From Octadecabacter temperatus (GTDB lineage: Bacteria > Pseudomonadota > Alphaproteobacteria > Rhodobacterales > Rhodobacteraceae): DNA of 64,000 nt. Position numbers and translations under genes: made by a program. The notes under the pieces are model-generated. The model saw only the letters and a program-made list of their open reading frames with translations. It was not told the origin of the DNA and made no database searches. The stretch is taken from the NCBI RefSeq assembly GCF_001187845.1, contig NZ_CP012160.1, forward strand, positions 1,550,001-1,614,000, written 5' to 3'. Positions within the stretch are counted from its first letter, which is position 1. Each line of letters opens with the position of its first letter. Below, piece by piece: positions 8,431 to 16,277 of this stretch.

Positions 8431-9612
8431 TTAGTCCTTTTGGGTGGCCGCAAGTTCGGCCAGTATGTCATCGGTATCAGCTCCACATATCGGCGGAGCC
8501 CGCCGATATGTGGCTGGGGTTTTCGAGAATTTCACAGGGTTTCCGATCAGATCAACAGAACCAGTTGCCGCAGACGCATGGGGCATCGCGATTTTCATTT
8601 CGCGTGCCGCGACCTGATCACTTTCAAAAACATCGTCCAATCTGTTGATCGGCCCACCGGGAATTTTGTTTGCTTCCATTCCGGAAATAAGCCAATCGCG
8701 CCCCAGTCCAGCCAAGGTGTCTGACAGCGTTGCAATCAATGCATCACGGTTCACAAGGCGCGCTGCATTCGTGGCATACTGAGGGTCGTTTGCCAGTTCT
8801 TCGCGCCCGATCAACGTACAGAAGCGCCCGAATTGCGCGTCATTTCCGACGGCAACAACCGCGTGACCATCAGCCATCTGAAAGACTTGGTACGGCACAA
8901 TATTAGGGTGCTGATTACCACGTCGCGTGGGAATGTTTTTGGATGTTAGGTAATTGGTGCCTTCATTGATCAACCACGCGATTTGGCAGTCGACCAATGC
9001 GATATCAATCTGCTGGCCTTCGCCAGAATTATCGCGGTGGCGAAGCGCCGCAAGGATAGCATTTGACGCATACATCCCTGTCATCACATCAGCGATGCCA
9101 ACAGCCGTTTTCATAGGCTCACCCTCAGGTTCCCCCGTAAGGCTCATGATGCCGCCATACGCTTGGGCCAGCAAATCATAGCCCGGTTTTTCACGGTTCG
9201 GGCCTGTTTGTCCGAAACCCGAAATCGAACAATACACCAATTTCGGAAATGCATCTTTAAGGTCGGCGTACGACAGCCCGTATTTATCTAACCCACCGGG
9301 CTTAAAATTCTCAATCAACACATCGCATGTCGCCAACAAGTCACGCACTTTTTGCGCGCCCTCGGGTGTGGCAATATCCAGCGCGATGGATCGTTTGTTG
9401 CGGTTGGCGCAAAGATAGTACGCGCTTTCCTGCGTCGGGCCATCAACGCCCTCCACAAAGGGTGGGCCCCATGCCCTTGTTTCATCGCCCAGACCGGGGC
9501 GTTCTACCTTGATAATATCCGCACCAAAATCACCCAATAGTTGGGTGGCTGTTGGTCCAGCTAGAATGCGGCTTAGGTCCAGCACGCGCAGACCATCTAA
9601 TGCTCCGGTCAT
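8431..9612 (-). CDS. Class III (CaiB/BaiF) CoA-transferase; possible succinyl-CoA:3-sulfinopropionate CoA-transferase
   Basis: This 393-residue protein is a family III CoA-transferase. The N-terminal LDLSRILAGPTATQLLGDFGAD and KVERPGLGDETRAWGPPF are classic. The catalytic aspartate is Asp175 in VGIADVMTG, which forms the glutamyl/aspartyl-CoA thioester chain with the acyl donor. Such enzymes move CoA from succinyl-CoA or another acyl-CoA onto a free carboxylic acid. Its start overlaps the stop of the reductase gene by 4 nt, and it is followed after 4 bp by the desulfinase-like gene, so the pair is translationally coupled. In Variovorax a CoA-transferase (Act) is paired with the desulfinase Acd for 3-sulfinopropionate use. 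The same pairing here makes that the first hypothesis; another dicarboxylate-like acid is the alternative. Confidence 0.85.
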   Translation of the reverse strand: MTGALDGLRVLDLSRILAGPTATQLLGDFGADIIKVERPGLGDETRAWGPPFVEGVDGPTQESAYYLCANRNKRSIALDIATPEGAQKVRDLLATCDVLIENFKPGGLDKYGLSYADLKDAFPKLVYCSISGFGQTGPNREKPGYDLLAQAYGGIMSLTGEPEGEPMKTAVGIADVMTGMYASNAILAALRHRDNSGEGQQIDIALVDCQIAWLINEGTNYLTSKNIPTRRGNQHPNIVPYQVFQMADGHAVVAVGNDAQFGRFCTLIGREELANDPQYATNAARLVNRDALIATLSDTLAGLGRDWLISGMEANKIPGGPINRLDDVFESDQVAAREMKIAMPHASAATGSVDLIGNPVKFSKTPATYRRAPPICGADTDDILAELAATQKD

Positions 9613-10658
9613 ACGTCCAATTCCAAATCACCGTCTGGCACACAACAGCATAACAACGCATAGCCTTCTTCGGGCTTTTCAAATGGGTCAACGGGATAAC
9701 TGACCGACCCCTTTGTAACTTTGGTCATACAGGTCACGCAGGTCCCCGCACGACAGCTGTAATCAACCATAACGCCGTTCTCTTCGGCAAATTCCAACAA
9801 GTTTTCCTCTGCCGGGTCCCATTCAACTTCAACACCGGATTTGGCAAATTTAATTATAGGCCCACCCGATGGAGCGGCCTTTTCCTGCAATTGCTTCTTG
9901 GGTTTCAGCACGGTCGCGGGTCCGAAAAATTCATATGAAATCCTTTCTGGGTCAACGTCCATATCCAACAGTGTGTCATACATCGCAGCCATGAACGGAC
10001 CGGGACCACATAGATAAAAATCGGCATGCGGACCGGGCACCAATCTGTCCAACAGTTCGCGTGTGATCATCCCTTCGGTATCGTAATCCCGACCTTGTTG
10101 GTCTGCATCTGTCGGCGCGCGGTACAGCGTATGGATCAACAGATTGTCGTGCCCCACCGCCAAATCACGCATTTCCTGCCCAAGAGCATGGACGTTCCCG
10201 TTTTCGCAGGCGTGGATAAAGACGGTCTCGCGCGCAGTCCCAGCTAAATCATGCGCCATAGCGACGACTGGGGTCAGACCGACCCCACCACTGAGCAAGA
10301 CCACTGGCCGGTCAGAATCCCGATCAAGCGTAAAGGCACCCATTGGACCCGCGGCTGTTACCGTGTCACCTGCGTGAACTGAGTTATGGAAACGGGTCGA
10401 CATGATACCATCTGCAATCCCGACCTCAGGGGCGGTTTCGTGCTTGATGGTCACCCGTATTTCATCACCGCGCATACCCGAAATCGAATATTCGCGCCGC
10501 ACCGGATCACCCGTTTCCGGCTGATGTTCAAAAATCAAATACTCCCCTGGCACAAACGCGCGGGCTAACGGGGTGCGCGGCGCAAGGTAGAACGACGTGA
10601 TAATGTCGGATTCCTTGACGACTTCGCAGACGTCAAAGGTAGTGAACCGATCGCTCAT
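9609..10658 (-). CDS. Flavin-dependent NAD(P)H reductase with C-terminal 2Fe-2S ferredoxin domain
   Basis: The 349-residue protein has three domains in the order of class IA-type hybrid reductases (KshB, PaaE, Hmp-like reductase part). They are an FAD-binding barrel (REYSISGM, about residues 55-62), an NAD-binding domain (LLSGGVGLTPVVAMAHDL, about 121-138, and YLCGPGPFMAAM) and a plant-type 2Fe-2S domain. The cluster cysteines are in DYSCRAGTCVTCMTK plus the later Cys in LLCCC. It passes electrons from NAD(P)H to a terminal oxygenase. It overlaps the P450 gene by 4 nt (ATGA), so the obvious partner is that P450, forming a two-protein monooxygenase. No separate ferredoxin gene is visible. Confidence 0.88.
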   Translation of the reverse strand: MSDRFTTFDVCEVVKESDIITSFYLAPRTPLARAFVPGEYLIFEHQPETGDPVRREYSISGMRGDEIRVTIKHETAPEVGIADGIMSTRFHNSVHAGDTVTAAGPMGAFTLDRDSDRPVVLLSGGVGLTPVVAMAHDLAGTARETVFIHACENGNVHALGQEMRDLAVGHDNLLIHTLYRAPTDADQQGRDYDTEGMITRELLDRLVPGPHADFYLCGPGPFMAAMYDTLLDMDVDPERISYEFFGPATVLKPKKQLQEKAAPSGGPIIKFAKSGVEVEWDPAEENLLEFAEENGVMVDYSCRAGTCVTCMTKVTKGSVSYPVDPFEKPEEGYALLCCCVPDGDLELDV

Positions 10659-11917
10659 GCGCCGGTTCCTTGGGTCAATCTGATGTTCAAGACCTCTACG
10701 CCGTTCACAAAGTTCGTGTTGACGTATTCGGGCTCACCATCAATTTCGATCTTCAGGTCACGTGCAAGAATTTCTTCCAGTAGAACCTTCAATTCGATCC
10801 GCGCCAAACCTGCACCAAGGCAGGTGTGCACACCACCACCGCCATACCCAGCGTGGATCGGCATTTTCGGACGTGCAATGTCGAATGTTTGCGCATCATC
10901 AAACCGCGTGTCGTCAAAATTCGCGCTGGCGTACCACATCACAACGCGGTCCCCGGCGGCGATCTTAGTTCCAGACAATTCGGTGTCTTTGGTCGCTGTC
11001 CGGCGGAAGTACATTATTGGTGACGAATATCGCACGATTTCTTCTACCGCCGTATCTATCAGTTCAGGTTCGTCCTTAAGGCGGGCAAACTGTTCGGGGT
11101 ACTGCGATAGCTGCAAAGCCATATGAGACATAGCCGTTCGGGTAGTTTCATTGCCTGCAAAGATTAGAAGGCGGAAAAAATTGGTATATTCCTCGTCGGT
11201 TAGCATCTCCCCGTCGATTTCCATAGTCACCAACTGGCTGATCAGATCATCCTTCGGATTCGCGCGACGTTCCTCACCAAGCTTGCGGGCATATTCACGC
11301 AGACCATGTGCGGCAGGACTGTTGAATGGCAAAAGCCGCAGCGGGGTCGTGTTACCGTAAGCGTTCGGATCAAGTGGCTCAGCAGATGTGCCCGCAACGA
11401 GGTAATCTGTCATCTCAATCATCAAATCACGGTCTTCTTCCGGAACACCAAGCATGTCGCAAATGATCCCGATGGGTATAGGCTTGGCAACTTTGCTGAC
11501 CCAATCACCACCGCCTTGCGACATCATATCGTCAAGCAAAGCTGAGGCGCGCTCACGCACAATGTCGGTGTAGGTACGGATGACTTTGGGGATAAACCCC
11601 GGATTGACCAGACGGCGTAAACGGGTGTGATCGGGCGGGTCCATGTCAATCATCGACGCACGCGCGCTTAGCGCGTCGTCATCGATATTATACATCTGGA
11701 TGTGACCGGTTGCAGACGAAAAAGTTTCCGGATCGCGGCTTACCGCAAGTACATCATCAAACCGGCCAACAGACCAAAACCCCTCGTCGGGCCCTTCACT
11801 GGGAAGGGGGTTCCACGCCAGACCGTCCATCGCACGCAAGTCCTTAAAGACGTCTTGCGGTATACCATGATCGAAATGACCTTGATCGGATAGATCTGCT
11901 GCGAGTTGCGGTTTCAT
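10655..11917 (-). CDS. Cytochrome P450 monooxygenase
   Basis: The 420-residue soluble bacterial P450 shows the I-helix oxygen-activation motif AGNETT (254-259), the K-helix E293-x-x-R296 and the heme-ligand loop GYGGGGVHTCLGAGLAR with Cys366. The aromatic residue before the loop is Tyr at position -8 from the cysteine rather than Phe at -7, as in the CYP124/125 kind of sequence (FGGxGxHxC). The family hydroxylates aliphatic or alicyclic carbons or dealkylates heteroatoms using two electrons from NAD(P)H. It is the first gene of the minus-strand operon and faces the divergent promoter region. A P450 beside a glutamine-synthetase-like gene recalls the pip genes for piperidine/pyrrolidine use in Mycobacterium, but the rest of the operon differs. 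Confidence 0.92.
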   Translation of the reverse strand: MKPQLAADLSDQGHFDHGIPQDVFKDLRAMDGLAWNPLPSEGPDEGFWSVGRFDDVLAVSRDPETFSSATGHIQMYNIDDDALSARASMIDMDPPDHTRLRRLVNPGFIPKVIRTYTDIVRERASALLDDMMSQGGGDWVSKVAKPIPIGIICDMLGVPEEDRDLMIEMTDYLVAGTSAEPLDPNAYGNTTPLRLLPFNSPAAHGLREYARKLGEERRANPKDDLISQLVTMEIDGEMLTDEEYTNFFRLLIFAGNETTRTAMSHMALQLSQYPEQFARLKDEPELIDTAVEEIVRYSSPIMYFRRTATKDTELSGTKIAAGDRVVMWYASANFDDTRFDDAQTFDIARPKMPIHAGYGGGGVHTCLGAGLARIELKVLLEEILARDLKIEIDGEPEYVNTNFVNGVEVLNIRLTQGTGA

Positions 11918-11982
11918 TTATGTCTCTCCTGTCGTGGCGGCTAACTGTCGATTTACAGCAGTTGCGGTATCATCATGCTCAC

Positions 11983-11998
11983 TGTATTCATGAATACA
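11983..11998. promoter_or_regulatory. Perfect 16-bp palindrome, likely operator for the divergent catabolic cluster
   Basis: The sequence TGTATTCATGAATACA is a perfect palindrome in the 111-bp gap between the P450 gene (starts 11917, minus) and the hydrolase gene (starts 12029, plus). Half-sites TGTAT...ATACA resemble operators of FadR/FCD-type GntR regulators, and a GntR/FCD gene closes the plus-strand arm at 14662. Binding here could control both arms at once. The position also argues against the upstream ATG at 11975 as a real start, because that reading frame would cross the operator. Confidence 0.6.
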
Positions 11999-12028
11999 CA
12001 AGTATGTTTTTTCCCAAGGAGCTTGATG

Positions 12029-12826
12029 ATGCCAACGGACACCGCCGCACAAATCGCTTGGCAAGAGGCTGGAAGCACCTCAAATCCAACCTTAATATTT
12101 TTGCATGCCATGGCTGGGTCCGCGACGGCGTGGGCGCCGCAAATGGATGCATTTTCCAGTAATTTCCGCTGTATCGCTTGGGATATGCCCGGCTTTGGGG
12201 ACTCCGCTGACGCCCCCGATGGTGCCGACATGGATTGGACTGTCGCGACATTGCACCGCTTTGTTACACAGACGCTTGGCCTTAAATCCGCGCACATTGT
12301 CGGACTTTCAGTCGGCGGCATGATCTTGCAGCATCTTGCGGCAGCCTATCCCGATCTGGTTGACAGCGCGGCGATTCTCGACAGCTCGCCTAAATTTGGC
12401 TACGGCGGCGACTCCGATCCTGACGCATTCGCCGATCCTATTCTTGCGGGCTTTGACAGCGGCACCACTGCTGCGCAATTTTCAGACGGCATGATCCGCG
12501 CTATCGTCGGTCCCAATTGTTCCGAAGACGTTAAGCTGGCGACGATCAAATCCATGTCGCGTGCGCGTATTAACGGTCTGGCCCTAACGACCCGCCTGAT
12601 CGCGCATCATGATGCGGTAGACAAACTGGGCGATATCACCTGCCCCACACTTGCCATGGCAGGCGCAGATGATGCGGAAACTCCCCCTGCCTATGCCTAT
12701 GCCATCGCGCAGATGATCACCGGCGCAAGCGCGACGATAATCCCGAATTCTGGTCATATCGTAAACCTCGAAAACCCTACGCCCGTCACCGCACGACTGC
12801 GGTTTTTCCTAGAACACGGTCTTTAA
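12029..12826 (+). CDS. Alpha/beta hydrolase (3-oxoadipate enol-lactonase-like)
   Basis: The 265-residue alpha/beta hydrolase has an oxyanion-hole segment LIFLHAMAGSATAW, nucleophile elbow GLSVGGM, a late Asp in AGADDAET and a His in NSGHIVNLENP, so the triad Ser/Asp/His looks complete. It resembles the PcaD/RutD type that opens lactones or cleaves C-C or ester bonds. The start at 12029 is preferred because AAGGAG lies 7 bp upstream; ATG at 12026 is nearly as good. It is first in the plus-strand arm, 15 bp before the alcohol dehydrogenase gene. It may hydrolyse an ester, lactone or thioester intermediate of the pathway. Confidence 0.85.
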   Translation: MPTDTAAQIAWQEAGSTSNPTLIFLHAMAGSATAWAPQMDAFSSNFRCIAWDMPGFGDSADAPDGADMDWTVATLHRFVTQTLGLKSAHIVGLSVGGMILQHLAAAYPDLVDSAAILDSSPKFGYGGDSDPDAFADPILAGFDSGTTAAQFSDGMIRAIVGPNCSEDVKLATIKSMSRARINGLALTTRLIAHHDAVDKLGDITCPTLAMAGADDAETPPAYAYAIAQMITGASATIIPNSGHIVNLENPTPVTARLRFFLEHGL

Positions 12827-12841
12827 GTAAAGGAACCCGAC

Positions 12842-13936
12842 ATGAAAGCCGCAGTTTTACACGAGTATGGCGCCGACCTAGTTATCGAAGACATTACGCT
12901 GGGGAATCCGGGTCATAATGAAGTCCGAGTTGAAGTCCACGCAACCGGCCTATGCCACACTGACCTGCATTTTATGCGCGGTCATTTACCTATAACTGCC
13001 CCCGCCGTTCTTGGGCACGAGACGGCTGGCATCGTACGTGCAGTTGGCAAAGGCGTTACATATTTGAAGCCGGGTGATCATGTTATCGGTTGCCTGTCGG
13101 CGTTTTGTGGATGCTGCGAAATGTGTCTGTCCGGCCGCCCATCGATCTGTGAAGGCGGAGATACACTTCACCGTAACGACGACGAACCGCCACGCATCAG
13201 CATGGCCGGACAGCCCGTGTCACAATTCATGAACTTGTCAGGTTTTGCCGAAGAGATCCTTGTTCACGAGCACGCGTTGACCAAAGTCGACAGCGCGATG
13301 CCGTTGGACCGCGCGGCCCTGATCGGATGCGGCGTAATGACGGGATGGGGTGCCGTGACGCGCACCGCTCAAATCCGGGCAGGCGAAACTGTCGCAGTGT
13401 TTGGCTGCGGTGCGGTTGGCCTATCGACAATTCAGGCTGCGCGCCTTGCCGGAGCCACTGTGATCGTTGCGGTCGATCTGAACGCGGATCGTTTGGCGAT
13501 GGCGATAACCCTTGGCGCGACCCATACGGTGAACCCCAAAGACACCGATGCTGTTGAAGCCATCCGCGCGGCTACCGATGGTAAAGGCGTTGAGGCCGCG
13601 TTTGACGCGGTCGGAAATCCCGCAATCGTCAAGCAATGCTTCCTCAGTACGCGCAAGGGCGGCACCACGGTTATGATCGGCTTGATGGGGCTAGAAGAAG
13701 ACATCGCCCTGCCCTTCGGCCATTTCATCGCGGAACGCAAAGTCATGGGCTGCGACATGGGGTCAAACCAGTTTCGCACAGACATGCCCCGTCTTGCGCG
13801 GCTTTATATGGACGGGCGCCTGAACCTCGACGACATGCTTACGGCGCGCCTCCCCCTGTCGCAAATCAACAAAGGTTTTGGGGATCTGGACCGCGGCATC
13901 GGCATCCGGACTATCATCGACTTTGGACTGGAGTGA
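12842..13936 (+). CDS. Zinc-dependent alcohol dehydrogenase (class III-like MDR family)
   Basis: The 364-residue medium-chain dehydrogenase has catalytic zinc ligands in GLCHTDLHFMRGHLP and GHETAG, and a structural zinc site in CLSAFCGCCEMCLSGRPSIC. The NAD-binding glycines are in VFGCGAVGLSTIQAARLAG, with the acidic residue VDLN choosing NAD over NADP. It is closest to the aryl-alcohol / S-(hydroxymethyl)glutathione dehydrogenase group. It would interconvert an alcohol and an aldehyde using NAD. In this cluster it could oxidise an alcohol made by the P450, or act on the semialdehyde from the aminotransferase. A consensus RBS (AAAGGAACCCGAC) precedes the ATG. Confidence 0.9.
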   Translation: MKAAVLHEYGADLVIEDITLGNPGHNEVRVEVHATGLCHTDLHFMRGHLPITAPAVLGHETAGIVRAVGKGVTYLKPGDHVIGCLSAFCGCCEMCLSGRPSICEGGDTLHRNDDEPPRISMAGQPVSQFMNLSGFAEEILVHEHALTKVDSAMPLDRAALIGCGVMTGWGAVTRTAQIRAGETVAVFGCGAVGLSTIQAARLAGATVIVAVDLNADRLAMAITLGATHTVNPKDTDAVEAIRAATDGKGVEAAFDAVGNPAIVKQCFLSTRKGGTTVMIGLMGLEEDIALPFGHFIAERKVMGCDMGSNQFRTDMPRLARLYMDGRLNLDDMLTARLPLSQINKGFGDLDRGIGIRTIIDFGLE

Positions 13937-13941
13937 ATAAC

Positions 13942-14637
13942 ATGAAAATCGGTATCTTACGGACAGGGCAAACCTTACCCGAAATCAACGCAAACCACGG
14001 TGAGATGGATGACCTGTTCGTCAACCTGTTGGCCGATGATGATTTTACGTTTCAAAGTTATGCAGTCCTTAACGATGATTTTCCCGGCACTGTTACAGAT
14101 TGCGACGCATGGCTTATAACCGGATCTGCGTCCTCCGCTTACGAAAATCTGCCATGGATCGCCCGCCTCGAAGATTTCATTCGCACCGCCAAAGACGCAC
14201 ATGTACCGATGGTCGGAATTTGTTTCGGGCATCAAATAATGGCGCAAGCCCTTGGTGGAAAAGTCGAAAAATCCGACAAGGGCTGGGGTCTTGGCCCGCA
14301 TGACTACACCTTTGATGGCATAGACACTCCCGTCACAATCAACGCTTGGCACCAAGATCAGGTCACCGCCCTGCCCGATGGCGCACAAACCGTTGGCCGC
14401 TCGACATTCTGCGAACATGCAGCGATTTCTTACGGCAAAGTCGGATATTCCGTGCAGGCACACCCTGAGTTCAACAATGATTTCATCTCTGAATTGATAG
14501 AACTTCGCCGCGCCAGTGTCCCTGCAGACCTTGTCAACGCCGCAAATTCGAAGCTGACGCAAACGTCCCCGTCCCCTGACGTCGTCACACAAATCAAATC
14601 CTTCTTAAAACATCAAACCCTTGATATAGAGCCCTGA
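13942..14637 (+). CDS. Class I glutamine amidotransferase-like protein (possible gamma-glutamyl-amide hydrolase)
   Basis: The 231-residue stand-alone GATase1 domain is most like the GMP-synthase amidotransferase-like group. The nucleophile is Cys94 in VGICFGHQIMAQALGG, and the partners are His174 and Glu176 in VQAHPEFNND. There is no synthetase domain attached. Homologues sit beside glutamine-synthetase-like ligases in isopropylamine (IpuF) and aniline pathways, where they hydrolyse the gamma-glutamyl group off the amine. Here the ligase is at 875-2170, at the far end of the other arm. The gene lies 5 bp after the alcohol dehydrogenase gene and 24 bp before the regulator. The hydrolase role is inference. 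Confidence 0.83.
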   Translation: MKIGILRTGQTLPEINANHGEMDDLFVNLLADDDFTFQSYAVLNDDFPGTVTDCDAWLITGSASSAYENLPWIARLEDFIRTAKDAHVPMVGICFGHQIMAQALGGKVEKSDKGWGLGPHDYTFDGIDTPVTINAWHQDQVTALPDGAQTVGRSTFCEHAAISYGKVGYSVQAHPEFNNDFISELIELRRASVPADLVNAANSKLTQTSPSPDVVTQIKSFLKHQTLDIEP

Positions 14638-14661
14638 ACGCTCTTGATCGAAAGCACCCCA

Positions 14662-15318
14662 ATGCAAAGCTTACAAAAAGTATCGGCCATCCGCCCACGT
14701 CTCGCTGATCTGGTGTACGATCAGATTGTCGGCGGTTTGCAATCGGGGGCGATTGATCCAAACGTGCGTCTTCATCAGGTCAAGCTGGCAGAAATGTTGG
14801 ACGTCAGCAGAACCCCCGTGCGAGAGGCTTTGTTGCGTTTAGAACAAGAAGGTGTGCTGCGATCATCGGTAAACGGCGGCTTTGAAATCCGTCGCGTTTC
14901 GAAGTCCGAGGTCCGCGACATTTACCAAGCGCGGCAGGCCGTCGAAGGGTTCTGTGCCGGCCTTCTTGCCAGCTTGGACGACAAAGAAATGGTCGAAACC
15001 TTGCGAGAAACTATTGCACAGGAAGAAGGCAAAAAGCCGGACACGAATTCTGCCTATTTTGACGCCAACCGCACCATTCACCGCGCATTTGTCGCGACTT
15101 CAGGCAACGCATTTTTGCTCGAAAGTTTTGATGCAATCTGGAATCGATCGATCGCGATCCGGAGTTTTGAGAAACTGGACGCCCCTGGGCTAGAAGCGTC
15201 CCTATCTGGGCATTTGGATTTGTTGAACGATATTCGCTCGGGTGGATTTGAACATGCACAACGCGCCATGCACGATCACATTATCGATGGATGCGCACTT
15301 CAACTTGCTGCTTTGTGA
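14662..15318 (+). CDS. GntR-family transcriptional regulator, FCD (FadR) subfamily
   Basis: The 218-residue regulator has an N-terminal winged helix (LADLVYDQIVGGLQSGAID through VSRTPVREALLRLEQEGVL) and a C-terminal helical FCD domain with typical acidic/His ligand residues (FDANRTIHRAFVATSGN, LSGHLDLLNDI, MHDHI). FCD regulators bind organic acids, often with a metal, and usually repress catabolic genes until the substrate appears. The ATG at 14662 is chosen; an in-frame TTG at 14644 is an alternative. It is the last gene of the plus-strand arm and probably regulates the cluster through the palindrome at 11983-11998. Confidence 0.9.
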   Translation: MQSLQKVSAIRPRLADLVYDQIVGGLQSGAIDPNVRLHQVKLAEMLDVSRTPVREALLRLEQEGVLRSSVNGGFEIRRVSKSEVRDIYQARQAVEGFCAGLLASLDDKEMVETLRETIAQEEGKKPDTNSAYFDANRTIHRAFVATSGNAFLLESFDAIWNRSIAIRSFEKLDAPGLEASLSGHLDLLNDIRSGGFEHAQRAMHDHIIDGCALQLAAL

Positions 15319-15724
15319 TGACGTAACATAAGCGCGCTTATGCGGAATTTCTTTGTTTTTGATGAAGATACATGAACTCAATTGAATGTCCGCATTGTCT
15401 ATGTATGCGGCTAGCATTTGCAAATACAGCGAAGGTCTGGTTTCCGCTCAAAAGGTGCTCCAAAAAGCCCCTTCGGTTCGAACTTTGACATCTACCCCGG
15501 CCCCGGCTCATCCCCTCGGGAGTCGCTGACAATGTCTTCTGCGATTTGCTTCGCCTCCGGATCGATATCGTTCCATTTCAGGAAAGCCCAGACTTTACTG
15601 AAATTTTAGTCCAGCCTGAAGATCCGCGTGAAGAGGTTGCTTTAGATGAAGGCGAGACGTTTGGCGAGTTTTACGACCTGTGTCCGGAGATCGGGTGGCG
15701 TGTTGAACGCCCCCCTGAGATGAC
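15319..15724. other. About 400 bp without a convincing gene, containing scrambled coding-like fragments
   Basis: Short open stretches occur on both strands but none has a start, RBS and recognisable family together. On the minus strand an open 37-codon stretch around 15497-15607 includes KVWAFLKWNDIDPEAKQIAE before a stop. On the plus strand a stretch around 15594-15720 reads with many acidic residues (DPREEVALDEGETFGEFYDL) and then loses frame. The region precedes a truncated sulfide:quinone reductase gene, so it is best read as gene debris at a deletion or rearrangement junction. Confidence 0.4.
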
Positions 15725-16267
15725 TTTCGATACCAATCGACTGTGGACGACCCGACTTCTAAGGCGACCTTTGAAGACAAGGACGGCTTTGCGGTGGATA
15801 TGGACTACGACTATATTCACGTCATCCCTCCCCAACGTGCCCCAAAGGTTATCCGCGAGTCTGGTTTGTCATGGGCCGACAAGTGGACAGACCAAGGCTG
15901 GGTTGAATGCGATAAATTCACCCTGCAACACCTGCGCTACAACACGATCTGGGCACTTGGTGATGTAGCTGGCGTTCCAAAGGGTAAAACCGCGGCTTCG
16001 GTTAAATGGCAGGTGCCTGTGGTTGAGGACGGCATCGTCAGCGCCATCCAAGGCAATGATCCGACCGAAACCTACAACGGCTACACATCCTGCCCTATGA
16101 TTACTCGGATCGGCCGCGCTATGTTGGTTGAATTCGACTACAACAACGACCTCACGCCTTCTTTCCCCGGCATCATCGCCCCGTTGGAAGAACTGTGGAT
16201 CTCATGGCTGATGAAAGATGTCGCCTTGAAAGCCACCTATAACGCCATGTTGCGCGGTCGCGCTTAA
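15725..16267 (+). pseudogene. 5'-truncated sulfide:quinone oxidoreductase (C-terminal part only)
   Basis: From about 15725 the plus strand encodes the C-terminal half of a flavoprotein of the sulfide:quinone oxidoreductase family. Diagnostic stretches are MDYDYIHVIPPQRAPKVIRE, IWALGDVAGVPKGKTAASV (the second FAD-binding motif), ETYNGYTSCPMITRIGRAML and the end LKATYNAMLRGRA. The N-terminal FAD-binding Rossmann motif and the first catalytic cysteines are absent, and a stop codon lies in frame at 15716. A full enzyme is about 400-430 residues; here only about 180 codons remain. A GTG at 15743 could start translation but would give an inactive fragment. The DUF5368 gene that follows after 10 bp is also broken. 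Confidence 0.8.
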
Positions 16268-16277
16268 GGAGCCTGCT

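Noticed and set aside
13636..13941. 5' extension of the GATase gene frame back into the alcohol dehydrogenase gene
   Set aside because: The extension reads as low-complexity His/Arg/Pro shadow sequence; the conserved GATase N-terminus begins at ATG 13942.
13975..14592. 205-codon minus-strand ORF opposite the GATase gene
   Set aside because: Antisense shadow of a well-supported gene; no RBS or domain.
15546..15968. 140-codon plus-strand ORF across the SQR remnant
   Set aside because: After 15725 it is out of frame with the SQR homology; the first part has no recognised family. Treated as debris.
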